From positions 1-64,000 of the forward strand of contig CAKVOU010000009.1 in the NCBI GenBank assembly GCA_934796165.1: a stretch of 64,000 nucleotides of DNA, written 5' to 3'. The notes beneath the pieces are model-generated. The model did no database searches. It saw only the letters and a list, made by a program, of their open reading frames with translations, and was not told the DNA's origin. The position numbers were made by a program, and so were the translations under genes. Shown in pieces: positions 27,254 through 36,263 of the stretch. Source of the DNA: an uncultured Eubacteriales bacterium. Lineage in GTDB: Bacteria > Bacillota > Clostridia > Oscillospirales > CAG-272. Every line of letters begins with the position of its first letter. Within the stretch, counting starts at the first letter, position 1.

Positions 27254-27973
27254 TCAGTGCCGGATATCAAAGAGTGCAAGTGCCGCTCCGGCGGCGGACT
27301 GCTCCGCCTCCCGTTTGGTTCTGCCTACACCGCGCCCGATCATTTCGCCGTTGAGACGCGCTTCGACCGTGAATACCTTGCGGTGGTCGGGACCCTTTTC
27401 ATCCACGGTCACATATTCGAGGAGATCGCCCTCGGACTGTTGCACAAACTGCTGAAGCAGGGTCTTGTTGTCACCGAGCGTGCCGAAGGTCATATGCTCC
27501 AGCTCCTCTTTGATAAACGGAAGCAGGAACCGGGAAACCGTTTCCTTTGCCCCTTCCCCCGCATCCAGATACATCGCGGCAAGCAGTGCTTCAAACGCGT
27601 CGGCGACAATGGATTTATTCTGTCTGCCGTTGTTCTTGTCCTCGCCCTTACCGAGCTTCAGAAAGTCCCCGAGCCCGATCACGCCGGCGTACTTGGAAAG
27701 CGCCCTCTCACACACAAGGTCGGCGCGCATCCGCGTCAGGTCTCCCTCCGGGCAGTCGCGGTAGGTCTCAAACAGGTATTCGCTCGTGATAATTGACAGC
27801 ACCGAATCGCCGAGAAATTCCAGGCGTTCGTTGCAAAGCAGATGATGGTTCGGAAGCCCCTGCTCATTGGAATAAGACGAGTGGGTCAAGGCGCGCTCAA
27901 GGTACTCCCGGTTTTTGAAATGATAGCCGATCCGGTCTTCCAGTTCCGTGACGGCAAGCGGTAATACACTCAT
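27254..27973 (-). CDS. rnc: Ribonuclease III
   Basis: The 239-residue double-strand-specific endoribonuclease contains the catalytic signature ERLEFLGDSVL (residues ~40-50), the second acidic site ADAFEALLAAMYLD, and a C-terminal dsRNA-binding domain ending in GRTKREAEQSAAGAAL. It processes rRNA precursors and structured transcripts. The ATG follows GGAGG and overlaps the plsX stop codon (ATGA). It is 75 bases ahead of smc, the classical rnc-smc-ftsY order. Confidence 0.95.
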   Translation of the reverse strand: MSVLPLAVTELEDRIGYHFKNREYLERALTHSSYSNEQGLPNHHLLCNERLEFLGDSVLSIITSEYLFETYRDCPEGDLTRMRADLVCERALSKYAGVIGLGDFLKLGKGEDKNNGRQNKSIVADAFEALLAAMYLDAGEGAKETVSRFLLPFIKEELEHMTFGTLGDNKTLLQQFVQQSEGDLLEYVTVDEKGPDHRKVFTVEARLNGEMIGRGVGRTKREAEQSAAGAALALFDIRH

Positions 27974-29013
27974 CCTTGCTCCTCCGAAGATTCATTTGTC
28001 TTTTCTGCATTTTTTCTTGCGGCAAATTCCGCCATAGATCCGGCAATCGCGCCGATCGCTCCGCTTTCGGCATAAGAAATCGCCTGCCGGATTGCGTTGG
28101 CAAACGCCAGACGGTCGGACGAGCCGTGCGCCTTGATGACAGGCTTTTTCACACCGAGGATCGGTGCTCCGCCGTGTTCTCGTGCATCAAAACGGCACTT
28201 GAGTGCAGTAAGCTGTTTTTTCATAAGCAGTGCGGCGACCTTGCCGGACACGCCCGATAAAAACGCCTTCTTAAGTTCCCCGAGAAGCAGTTTTCCGCTT
28301 CCCTCCACGGTTTTAAGAAATATGTTCCCGTTGAATCCGTCGGAAACGAGCACGTCGCACGCACCCGCTGTCGCCATCCCGGCTTCGACGTTTCCGACAT
28401 AGTGAATCTCCCCGCACCGTGCAAGCCTCTCATTTGCGGCAATCACAGCCTCTGTTCCCTTGTGCGCTTCAGTCCCGTTGTTGAGCAATCCGACACGGAC
28501 ATCGGACAGCTTCATGACGTATTTCATATAGGAAGAGCCCATAACAGCAAACTGTTCATATTGCTCGTCCGTCAAGCTGAGATTTGCACCGGAGTCAAGA
28601 AGAAGCGTCGGATTTGCAAGCGGCAGAATGGCGCCGATGGACGGTCTCTGTACGCCGCGGATCTTGCGGACAATCAGGGTCGCCCCGGTAAACAGCGCAC
28701 CGGTATTGCCGCTGCTGACAAATGCGTCCCCTTTATCCTCAGCCAGAAGGCGAAGTCCCACGGACATGGAGGAATCCTTCTTTCCACGTGTCACACACAT
28801 AGGGTCGTCCTCCATGGTGATGACCGTATCCGTGTGCACGATTTCAAACGCGGAGATGTCCAGCCCGAGCGCTTTTGCCCGTTCCTGAAGAATCTCCCGG
28901 TTTCCGACCAGTACAAAGGAATGTCCGGAGTATTTTTCGGCAGCATCACATACGCCGCACAGTTGCGCGTCCGGTGCGCGGTCCCCGCTCATCGCATCAA
29001 TGATTATTTTCAT
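27970..29013 (-). CDS. plsX: Phosphate acyltransferase PlsX
   Basis: The 347-residue enzyme makes acyl-phosphate from acyl-ACP for membrane phospholipid synthesis. Recognisable segments are IIIDAMSGDRAP at the start, NTGALFTGAT in the middle and DGFNGNIFLKT. Lipid genes such as fabD or acpP are not adjacent, unlike in Bacillus; instead it leads directly into rnc. The start is the ATG after AAAGGAGACGGAC. A palindrome-bounded, T-run-tailed structure precedes it. The C-terminus carries a lysine/glutamate-rich tail. Confidence 0.92.
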   Translation of the reverse strand: MKIIIDAMSGDRAPDAQLCGVCDAAEKYSGHSFVLVGNREILQERAKALGLDISAFEIVHTDTVITMEDDPMCVTRGKKDSSMSVGLRLLAEDKGDAFVSSGNTGALFTGATLIVRKIRGVQRPSIGAILPLANPTLLLDSGANLSLTDEQYEQFAVMGSSYMKYVMKLSDVRVGLLNNGTEAHKGTEAVIAANERLARCGEIHYVGNVEAGMATAGACDVLVSDGFNGNIFLKTVEGSGKLLLGELKKAFLSGVSGKVAALLMKKQLTALKCRFDAREHGGAPILGVKKPVIKAHGSSDRLAFANAIRQAISYAESGAIGAIAGSMAEFAARKNAEKTNESSEEQG

Positions 29014-29080
29014 GTCCGTCTCCTTTCCCATATGGAACGCACCTGCGCTCCTCTATTTTTACGAATAATTTCTATTTGCC

Positions 29081-29167
29081 AAAAAAGCGGTATCCCGGGA
29101 GTGCACGTATCAAATGCAGTAACGCTTTCCCCCCGCATACCCTGCAGTACCGCGGAAGCGATACCGC
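29081..29167 (-). other. Long-range stem with T run between trmFO and plsX
   Basis: On the minus strand GCGGTATC (29160-29167) pairs with GATACCGC (29087-29094) across about 65 bases and is followed immediately by six Ts (29081-29086). A weaker inner pairing (TGCAG with CTGCA) is possible. It may be the trmFO terminator or an attenuator-like leader for plsX. Confidence 0.45.
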
Positions 29168-29189
29168 AACGGTGAATGCCCGCCGACCG

Positions 29190-30503
29190 TCAAAGCTCAC
29201 TTTTCAGCTGCTCCACGGCATCGAGCGCACGCTTGGCAACCACCTCATACCGTGCGATTTTTCCGCCGCGTACCCGTTCCGGAAGCGGGGATACGATACC
29301 AAAGTTTGCATTCATCGGCACAAAGCTGCCGATTCCTCCGCGGCTGACATAATGCGCCATCGCACCGATCATGGTAGTGTCCGGGAAGTCAATCGGGGAG
29401 AGCCCGCGGATACGCCTTGCGGCGTTGACGCCGGCAACAAAACCGGAACCTGCCGATTCGATGTACCCCTCCACGCCCGTCATCTGCCCGGCGAAAAAGA
29501 CCTCCGGACGACGGATCATGGAATAATCCGGCTTGAGAAATCCAGGCGATTGCAGATAGGTGTTTCTGTGCATCACGCCGAGGCGGAGAAAATCCGCATT
29601 CTCAAGTCCCGGGATCATGCAAAAGACCCGCTTCTGCTCGGGATAGGTAAGATGCGTCTGGAATCCGACGAGGTTATACATAGTACCCTCGGCGTTTTCC
29701 TTGCGGAGCTGAACCACCGCATAAGCCTGCTTTCCCGTTCGGGGATCAACAAGTCCGACCGGCTTGAGCGGTCCGTAGCGGAGCGTGTCATACCCGCGTT
29801 TCGCCATGACCTCGACCGGCATACAACCTTCAAACACCTTGAGGTCGCGGTCGAAATCGTGCAGCTCCGCTTCCTTTGCATGGATCAGCGCGTTGTAAAA
29901 CGCATCGTACTGTTCCTTTGTCATCGGACAGTTGATATAGTCCGCGTCGCCCTTGTCATAACGGGACGCAAAATAAGCAATGTCCATATTGATTGTGGAA
30001 AAATCAACGATCGGTGCGACCGCGTCAAAGAAATGCAGTCCGTCGCACCCAAGCTCGTTTTTCATGTAATCCGCCATACCGCCGGACGTGAGCGGTCCCG
30101 TTGCGATGACGGTCACGGTGTCGGGTTCAAGAGAGGTGACCTCTTCCCGGATGATCTCGATATCCGGATTCTCCGTCAGCCTGTCCGTCACGTACCGGGA
30201 AAACTTTTCCCGGTCCACCGCAAGCGCGGACCCCGCCGGAACGCGGGTCGCATACGCCGCTTCCATGATGAGAGACCCCATGCGGAGCATTTCTTCCTTG
30301 AGCAGCCCCACCGCATTGGTCACGCGATCGGAACGAAGCGAATTGGAGCAGATCAGTTCCGCGAAGAGCGGCGAATGATGCGCCTCCGTGTATTTGTCCG
30401 GTTTCATCTCAAAAAGCCGGACGGGCACCCCTGCTTTTGCCGCCTGATACGCCGCTTCGGAGCCGGCAAGACCGGCTCCGTAAACATTCAGATATTTTTT
30501 CAT
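29190..30503 (-). CDS. trmFO: Methylenetetrahydrofolate-tRNA-(uracil-5-)-methyltransferase TrmFO
   Basis: The 437-residue flavoprotein makes m5U54 in the tRNA T-loop using methylene-THF and FADH2. It has an N-terminal FAD-binding Rossmann motif (VYGAGLAGSEAA), the family block FAELICSNSLRSD, the conserved MTKEQYDAFYNALI segment, and a C-terminal FAGQMTGVEGYIESAGSG motif near the second FAD-binding site. Its ATG overlaps the topA stop codon, reproducing the topA-trmFO order of many Firmicutes. The ribosome site AAGGACGAGG lies inside topA. Confidence 0.95.
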   Translation of the reverse strand: MKKYLNVYGAGLAGSEAAYQAAKAGVPVRLFEMKPDKYTEAHHSPLFAELICSNSLRSDRVTNAVGLLKEEMLRMGSLIMEAAYATRVPAGSALAVDREKFSRYVTDRLTENPDIEIIREEVTSLEPDTVTVIATGPLTSGGMADYMKNELGCDGLHFFDAVAPIVDFSTINMDIAYFASRYDKGDADYINCPMTKEQYDAFYNALIHAKEAELHDFDRDLKVFEGCMPVEVMAKRGYDTLRYGPLKPVGLVDPRTGKQAYAVVQLRKENAEGTMYNLVGFQTHLTYPEQKRVFCMIPGLENADFLRLGVMHRNTYLQSPGFLKPDYSMIRRPEVFFAGQMTGVEGYIESAGSGFVAGVNAARRIRGLSPIDFPDTTMIGAMAHYVSRGGIGSFVPMNANFGIVSPLPERVRGGKIARYEVVAKRALDAVEQLKSEL

Positions 30504-32782
30504 GCCTCGTCCTTGTCGGCGGCAGGCGCCTCGCAGGTGTAGCCGCAGTCCTTATCATGGCAGACGAGCAGGTCTTTGCCCTTCTTGCGGAAGAGCATTC
30601 CGCCGCAACGGGGGCACTTCTCCGCCGTCGGCATATCCCACGAAGAGAAGTCGCACTTCGGGTAATTGTCACAGCCGTAGAAAACGGAATGATTTCTGCC
30701 CTGCTTGACCACGATGTTCCCGCCGCACTTGGGGCAGGAAACGCCGATGGACTTGACCTTCTGCTTGGTAAACTTACATTCGGGATAGCGCGAGCAGGCA
30801 TAGAAACTGCCGTACCGACCGGTACGCAGGACCATATCCGCGCCGCAAAGCTCGCACTTCATATCCGGCACCGGAACCGCCTTCTTCTCATCCGGCTTTT
30901 TTTCACCGTCCTCGGCGGGCTGCACGGGAACAAGCGGCTTGGTGTTTTTGCACTGCGGATAATTCGGGCAGGCGGCAAACTTGCCGAACCGTCCGTTCTT
31001 GACGACCATGCGGCTGCCGCATTTCTCACAAATGATATCCGTTTCTTCGGCGGGAACCTCTACGCTCCCCTTTCCGATGGTTTTTTCGGCAACCTCCAGT
31101 TCTTTCTCAAAGTCTTTCCAGAAATCCGAAAGGACAGCCGTCATGGTGGTCGTCCCCGCGGCGATGCTGTCGAGCTTGGACTCCATATTGGCGGTGAACT
31201 TGTAATCGACGACCGGTTCAAAGTTGTCAATCATCAGCTTGGTCGTCACCTCGCCGAGCGGAGTGGGAACCAACGCTTTTCCGTCGCGTTTGACGTAATT
31301 TCTTGTGACGATGGTGGTAATAATCGGCGCGTAGGTGCTCGGTCTGCCGATTCCCTTTTCCTCAAGGAATTTGATCAGCGACGCCTCGTCGTATCTCGGC
31401 GGAGCCTTGGTGAAATGCTTTGCAGGCGTGATCCCCTCGGACGGGAGCATCTGTCCCTCCTTGACGGGAGGAATACGCACATTACGTTCGTCCGCGTCGG
31501 CACTTGCCTCTTCTGTAGACTCGTAAACAGCCATATAGCCGGGGAATGTTACGGTATATCCGCTTGCGCGAAAAACATATCCGGAAGCCGTGAAATCGGC
31601 GGATACCGTGGAAAGGGTCGCGGACTCCATCTGACTGGATACGAACCGATCCCAGATCAATTTGTAAAGCTTATACTGATCCGGAGTCAGCGATTTGCGA
31701 ATAAGGGACGGCTCCAGCTCCACACGGGAGGGACGGATTGCTTCATGCGCGTCCTGCGCACCCGCCTTGGTTTTGTAGTTACGGGGAGACGCGGGGCAAT
31801 ACTCATTTCCGTACTTGCCGAGGATGAAGTTTCTTGCCGCCTCCTGCGCCTCTGCGGAAATACGGAGCGAGTCGGTACGCATATAGGTAATCAGACCCTG
31901 AACGCCGCCGTTTTCCGCGCCGAGATTCACGCCTTCGTAAAGCTCCTGCGCCACGCGCATGATCCGTTGGGACTGGAAGCCGAGCTTTCTCGACGCTTCC
32001 TGCTGCATGGTAGAGGTCGTGAACGGCGGCGCCGGCGACTTATGCTTGGTGGAACGCTTGACAGAGCTGACGCGGAACGACTGCCCGTCCACCGCGCGAA
32101 CGACCTTCATCGCATCCGCTTCGTTTGAAAGATCCAGTTTTCCCTTTTCGTCGCCGAAGAAATGTACCGCGAAGGTCTTTCCCTCTCCTGCGTCAAGCAT
32201 CGCCTCAATGGTCCAGTATTCCGCAGGAACGAACGCGCGGATTTCCTCCTCTCGCTCTACGATGATCCGTGTCGCGACCGATTGAACGCGTCCTGCCGAG
32301 AGTCCGCTTCTGACCGTCTTCCAGAGGAAGGGGCTGAGTTTATATCCTACGATACGATCAAGAATCCGACGCGCCTGCTGGGAATTGACCAGGTTCATGT
32401 CGATCTCGCGGGGCGCCTTGATCGCGCTCTTGACCGTGCTCTTGGTGATTTCATTGAAGGTGACGCGCTGGGTCTTTTCTTCGGGAATCCCGAGCGCATT
32501 GGCAAGATGCCAGGAAATCGCTTCTCCCTCGCGGTCAGGGTCGGTTGCAAGGAAAACTTTTGTCGCCGCTTTGGCTTCCTTGCGGATCTCCTTGATGAGA
32601 TCACCCTTGCCGCGGATGTTGATATAGTGCGCCTCAAAGCCGTTTTCGATATCCACACCGAGCGTGCTCTTGGGCAAATCGCGCACGTGTCCCTTGGACG
32701 CAATGACTTTGTAGTTGGAGCCGAGATAGCTCTTGATGGTTGTCGCTTTGGAAGGCGACTCCACAATGACAAGATAGGACAT
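30500..32782 (-). CDS. topA: DNA topoisomerase I
   Basis: The 760-residue type IA topoisomerase begins with a Toprim domain (LVIVESPSKATTI), followed by the gate domains with the active-site Tyr in ITYMRTDS. The C-terminus has four zinc-ribbon modules; the first three are CxxC...CxxYPxC types and the last ends with CHDKDCGY. It relaxes negative supercoils. The ATG follows GGAGG. It sits between dprA (25 bases upstream) and trmFO (4-base overlap), consistent with one transcript. Confidence 0.95.
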   Translation of the reverse strand: MSYLVIVESPSKATTIKSYLGSNYKVIASKGHVRDLPKSTLGVDIENGFEAHYINIRGKGDLIKEIRKEAKAATKVFLATDPDREGEAISWHLANALGIPEEKTQRVTFNEITKSTVKSAIKAPREIDMNLVNSQQARRILDRIVGYKLSPFLWKTVRSGLSAGRVQSVATRIIVEREEEIRAFVPAEYWTIEAMLDAGEGKTFAVHFFGDEKGKLDLSNEADAMKVVRAVDGQSFRVSSVKRSTKHKSPAPPFTTSTMQQEASRKLGFQSQRIMRVAQELYEGVNLGAENGGVQGLITYMRTDSLRISAEAQEAARNFILGKYGNEYCPASPRNYKTKAGAQDAHEAIRPSRVELEPSLIRKSLTPDQYKLYKLIWDRFVSSQMESATLSTVSADFTASGYVFRASGYTVTFPGYMAVYESTEEASADADERNVRIPPVKEGQMLPSEGITPAKHFTKAPPRYDEASLIKFLEEKGIGRPSTYAPIITTIVTRNYVKRDGKALVPTPLGEVTTKLMIDNFEPVVDYKFTANMESKLDSIAAGTTTMTAVLSDFWKDFEKELEVAEKTIGKGSVEVPAEETDIICEKCGSRMVVKNGRFGKFAACPNYPQCKNTKPLVPVQPAEDGEKKPDEKKAVPVPDMKCELCGADMVLRTGRYGSFYACSRYPECKFTKQKVKSIGVSCPKCGGNIVVKQGRNHSVFYGCDNYPKCDFSSWDMPTAEKCPRCGGMLFRKKGKDLLVCHDKDCGYTCEAPAADKDEA

Positions 32783-32807
32783 GAAGACCTCCGTATATTG
32801 TTTCGAT

Positions 32808-34283
32808 TCAGTTACGTTGATACAACCCGCCGGGAAGCGAGCGGACCAGACCTTTGACCTCCAGAACGGTCATTGCAGTCAGAACATCTGTCGTCGTGTG
32901 ACCGAACTTGACGATCTGATCCGGTGAAAATGGTTGGTCGATCGGAAGATCCGAAAAGATCTTCCGGTATTTTTCTGACAGTGAGGCAAGCGCTTCTCCT
33001 GAACGGTCCGGCGCACGCGCAGGTATATTTACGGCTTGTGGGTTTTGCGGTACGCTCTCTGCCCGATTACCCGGTCCGAAGTCTCCGGATTTCCCTTCGT
33101 TCTCCGTTTCCGTTACGAAAGGGATACTTTTCGTCGGTTCAAGGGACTTCTTCCCCCGCTTTGCCTGTGCTTTCTGCGGCTTCGCAAATGCGACCGGCGC
33201 GGGAGCCGCGGGATTGAGCGCGGCGGACAGCTTTTCGGTCATTGCCTCCGCAAGTCCCGCGGAATCCTCCTCGGCAAGAGGTGTACGTTGCCCCTGTTTT
33301 CTTGCAAGCTCCGCGTAATCCGGCATTCGCAGCTTTGCAAACACCGCCGGATTATATTCTGATTTCTTTCCGATTCTGCGGATACGTTCCGGGGACAGGT
33401 ACTGCTGAAACCGATTCAGGAACGGATGGAGCACGTCGTGTCCGTCAAGGACGACCTGTGCGCCGTCGCGGATCAGGCGGTTGGGTCCCTCCGAGCGTTC
33501 GGAATCCACGTTTCCGGGTGTCGCGTAAATGACGCGACCCTGGTCGTTTGCAATATCCGCGGTAATCATGGCGCCGCTGTGTGCCGGGGCTTCCACGATC
33601 AGCGCGCCGTCAGAAAGACCGCTGATGATCCGGTTCCGTACCGGAAAGTGCTTGCCGTTCGGCTCCGCAAAAGGCGGATACTCCGTAATGACCGCGCCGC
33701 GGCGGATGATCTCCTTCATCAGTCCCGCGTGTGCCTTGGGATAAACCACATCCAGCCCGCAACCGAGCACTGCAACGGTATATCCGCCGGCGGCAAGCGC
33801 ACCTGCCGCGGCAACGCCGTCGATACCTTTTGCCATGCCGCTGACGATTACCGCACCGGCAGTTGCCAGTTCATAGGATATTTTATACGCGGTATGCGCG
33901 CCGTATTCGGAGCAATTGCGCGTTCCGACCACGCCGACGCACAGCTTTTTGGTGAGATCCGGGATATGTCCCTGTACATACAGAATCATCGGAGGACGCT
34001 TCAGCCCGACAAGCCGCGCCGGATACGTATTTTCTCCGTACCGGCAAAGCACGACACGGTTTTCACGACACCAGGAAAGAATGTTCTGCGCGTCCGACAG
34101 ACGTTTGTCTGCAAGGGAAGCTTTTACCGGGTCCTTGATTCCCGGGACCTGTTCGATCAGATCCGCATCCGCACGGTAGATATCATACGGTTTCCCAACA
34201 TACCGGAACAGATCAAGAAATACGGAATTATTGGGTCCCAATCTGAGCGAGAGCCAAATCCAGAACAAGTCATCCTGTCTCAT
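32808..34283 (-). CDS. dprA: DNA-processing protein DprA
   Basis: The 491-residue protein protects incoming single-stranded DNA and loads RecA in transformation. The Rossmann-like domain is clear: VGTRNCSEYG, VSGMAKGIDGVAA, VLGCGLDVVYPKAH and VRNRIISGLSDG. A C-terminal winged helix covers about the last 60 residues (YRKIFSDLPIDQPF). Between them lies a linker of about 120 residues rich in Ala, Pro and Lys that is longer than in most relatives (typical total 290-370). I start at the ATG after GGAGG; earlier in-frame starts have no support. Confidence 0.92.
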   Translation of the reverse strand: MRQDDLFWIWLSLRLGPNNSVFLDLFRYVGKPYDIYRADADLIEQVPGIKDPVKASLADKRLSDAQNILSWCRENRVVLCRYGENTYPARLVGLKRPPMILYVQGHIPDLTKKLCVGVVGTRNCSEYGAHTAYKISYELATAGAVIVSGMAKGIDGVAAAGALAAGGYTVAVLGCGLDVVYPKAHAGLMKEIIRRGAVITEYPPFAEPNGKHFPVRNRIISGLSDGALIVEAPAHSGAMITADIANDQGRVIYATPGNVDSERSEGPNRLIRDGAQVVLDGHDVLHPFLNRFQQYLSPERIRRIGKKSEYNPAVFAKLRMPDYAELARKQGQRTPLAEEDSAGLAEAMTEKLSAALNPAAPAPVAFAKPQKAQAKRGKKSLEPTKSIPFVTETENEGKSGDFGPGNRAESVPQNPQAVNIPARAPDRSGEALASLSEKYRKIFSDLPIDQPFSPDQIVKFGHTTTDVLTAMTVLEVKGLVRSLPGGLYQRN

Positions 34284-34403
34284 GCCTTTTCCTCCAATCC
34301 GATTCTGTTCATCCCGGCAGCAATGTATTCCCGCCGGGAAATCTGTGTTATACGTCAACGCCGGACACCGTTGTGCTCTGAAATAAGCCGTGCGTTACGG
34401 CTC

Positions 34404-35249
34404 TCAATCCCGCTTTGCCAGTTCCCACAGGAACAACGACGCGGCAACTGCCGCGTTGAGGGATTCCACTCCCTCGCGCATGGGGATATAAACCGTCCTT
34501 GAGCAGGCGCCGAGCGCGGTGCCGGAGAGTCCGTGTCCTTCGTTACCGATCACGGCACAGTCACCGGGAAGCGGTGCAAAGGAACCGAGACGCACTGCAC
34601 ACGCATCAAGCGCTGCGGCGAACACACGTCTGCCGGATTCCCGTAATATGCTGATATATCCTGCCAGATCATCCGTCCGATCGATCCGCATCCGGAACAG
34701 AGTCCCCATGGACGCGCGCACGGTTTTCGCGTTATACAGGTCGGCGCAATCGGCGGACAGGATCATCCGGTCGGCTCCCAGCGCGGCAGCGCTGCGGATC
34801 ACCGCGCCAATATTGGCAGGATCACGTACCGATTCCAGGAGGATCAGATGCTCCTCCCGGGGCGGGAGAAATCCGTCCGTTTTTTCGCCTTTATTATTTA
34901 TTGTAATGATTTTGTGGAGTTTGTCAATATATTTTGCGACACATATTACTCCGTCGGGCGATTTTTCTTCCGAAACCCGATCAAAGAGGCTGTCCTCCAA
35001 TACCACACACGGAACGGAAGAAAACGCTTCTCCGCAACCGCCGATCGCCTGTGCCCGTTCTGTCAGCCTTGAGGAGGACGAAGCCCTGACGAACACGGTT
35101 TCTATCTCCACGCCGTTTCGTACCGCTTCGCAGAACAGCTTGATCCCATCAAAACGGAAGACGCGTTCCGCGTCGCGATTCTTTCTGTCCGTCAGCTTCA
35201 TCAGCCGTACCACCTGCCGGTTCTGCCGGGATGTAATGATCTCTTCCAT
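34404..35249 (-). CDS. TrmH/SpoU-family RNA 2'-O-methyltransferase
   Basis: The 281-residue enzyme has an N-terminal SpoU substrate-binding domain (RVFRFDGIKLFCEAV) and a C-terminal SPOUT knot: LLESVRDPANIGAVIRSAAALGAD (motif 1), IGNEGHGLS (motif 2) and IPMREGVESLNAAVAAS (motif 3). It transfers a methyl from SAM to a ribose in rRNA or tRNA; the target is unknown. I prefer the second ATG (MEEIITS) because AAAGG lies about a dozen bases upstream, while the first ATG directly abuts it. A nested dyad and tandem repeat lie upstream. Confidence 0.88.
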   Translation of the reverse strand: MEEIITSRQNRQVVRLMKLTDRKNRDAERVFRFDGIKLFCEAVRNGVEIETVFVRASSSSRLTERAQAIGGCGEAFSSVPCVVLEDSLFDRVSEEKSPDGVICVAKYIDKLHKIITINNKGEKTDGFLPPREEHLILLESVRDPANIGAVIRSAAALGADRMILSADCADLYNAKTVRASMGTLFRMRIDRTDDLAGYISILRESGRRVFAAALDACAVRLGSFAPLPGDCAVIGNEGHGLSGTALGACSRTVYIPMREGVESLNAAVAASLFLWELAKRD

Positions 35250-35277
35250 GCCTTTTGTCATCCTTTCCGAGCACGAG

Positions 35278-35313
35278 TTTACCGATACATTTTTGTATAT
35301 TTGTTTCGGTAAA
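35278..35313. promoter_or_regulatory. Inverted repeat upstream of the TrmH-family gene
   Basis: TTTACCGA (35278-35285) and TCGGTAAA (35306-35313) are exact complements 20 bases apart. A smaller inverted repeat, ATACA with TGTAT, lies inside near the left arm. The dyad starts about 29 bases before the start codon, so it is within the likely 5' leader or promoter. Confidence 0.5.
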
Positions 35314-35409
35314 TCAATTCTGTAACACTTTGCATTTTACCGTCAACCGGAGATTCGGAAACTCATCAATCGACCTGCGGCGGTTCTGTCGCAACCGTTG
35401 TTTTTCTTC

Positions 35410-35542
35410 CCGGAACATCACGTCGGTTCCGGGACATCGCGTCAGCTCCGGAACATCGCGTCAGCTCCGGAACATCGCGTCAGCTCCGGGACATCGCGTC
35501 AGTTCCGGGACATCGCGTCAGTTCCGGGACATCGCGTCAGCG
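35410..35542. repeat. Seven tandem copies of a 19-bp repeat
   Basis: Units begin at 35410, 35429, 35448, 35467, 35486, 35505 and 35524 and follow CCGGRACATCGCGTCAGYT. The first unit is the most diverged and units 3-4 and 5-6 are identical pairs. It fills the space between the rplT terminator and the TrmH-family gene. There are no spacers, so it is a minisatellite and not a CRISPR array. Confidence 0.93.
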
Positions 35543-35574
35543 TACCGGATGCTCCGCTGTCGGGCCCGGATAAA

Positions 35575-35604
35575 ACAGAAAAACCCGGTATTTTCATACC
35601 GGGT
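35575..35604 (-). terminator. Rho-independent terminator of infC-rpmI-rplT
   Basis: ACCCGGTA (35583-35590) pairs with TACCGGGT (35597-35604). On the minus strand it leads into TTTTTCTGTTTT, eight bases after the rplT stop. Confidence 0.88.
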
Positions 35605-35612
35605 AAATTTCC

Positions 35613-35966
35613 TTAAAGCGCTGCCTTTGCCTGTGCCGCGAGTGCCGCAAACGCTTCCTTATCAGAAACTGCGATCTCGGCGAGCATCTTACGGTTCAGC
35701 GTAACACCGGCCTGCTTGAGTCCGTGCATGAAGGTCGAATAGTTCATGCCGTTGACCTTTGCCTGTGCGGAGATTCTCGTAATCCACAGACTGCGGAAAT
35801 CTCTCTTCTTCATCTTCCGGCCGGCGAATGCGTAGTTGCCGCTCTTCATGACGGCTTCTTTAGCCATCTTGAAATGCTTGGATTTTGCTCCCCAGTAACC
35901 CTTCGCTGCCTTCAGAACACTCTTTCTTCTCTTGCGCGTCATCATTGCGCCCTTAACTCTTGCCAT
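35613..35966 (-). CDS. rplT: 50S ribosomal protein L20
   Basis: The 117-residue protein has the standard L20 sequence, beginning MARVKGAMMTRKRRKSVLKAAKGYWG and with the RDFRSLWITRISAQAKVNGMNYSTF core. L20 is needed early in 50S assembly and, in Bacillus, represses its own operon by acting on the infC leader. It is the third gene of infC-rpmI-rplT, 24 bases after rpmI, with a good ribosome site. Confidence 0.96.
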   Translation of the reverse strand: MARVKGAMMTRKRRKSVLKAAKGYWGAKSKHFKMAKEAVMKSGNYAFAGRKMKKRDFRSLWITRISAQAKVNGMNYSTFMHGLKQAGVTLNRKMLAEIAVSDKEAFAALAAQAKAAL

Positions 35967-35990
35967 TTTCCGTTCCTCCTTGTCTTTCGA

Positions 35991-36185
35991 TTACTTCTGG
36001 ATCAGCGTCTTGATGTTGGCGGTCATGGACTCGCTCAGGTAAGACGCGCTGCGAAGAGTTCTCTTTCTCTTCGCGGACTTCAGACCCGTGTTGTGACGGT
36101 GCTGGCAATGAAACATCTTGACCTTGCCGGTACCAGTAACGGAAAATCTCTTGGCAGAAGCCTTATGTGTTTTGATTTTTCCCAT
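35991..36185 (-). CDS. rpmI: 50S ribosomal protein L35
   Basis: The 64-residue basic protein begins MGKIKTHKASAKRFSVTGTGKVK and matches L35 along its length (FHCQHRHNTGLKSAKRKRTLR). It is the middle gene of the operon, starting 78 bases after infC. A purine-rich AAGGAG ribosome site precedes the ATG. Confidence 0.96.
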   Translation of the reverse strand: MGKIKTHKASAKRFSVTGTGKVKMFHCQHRHNTGLKSAKRKRTLRSASYLSESMTANIKTLIQK

Positions 36186-36263
36186 AATGAATACTCCTTG
36201 TTTTCACAAAAAATCTGCTGTGCGGCACCGCCGCGTGTATCAACTGCCCGTGGGCTGTCAATC

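Noticed and set aside
35410..35542. Possible CRISPR array
   Set aside because: The 19-bp units are directly adjacent, without spacers, and no cas gene is in the window.
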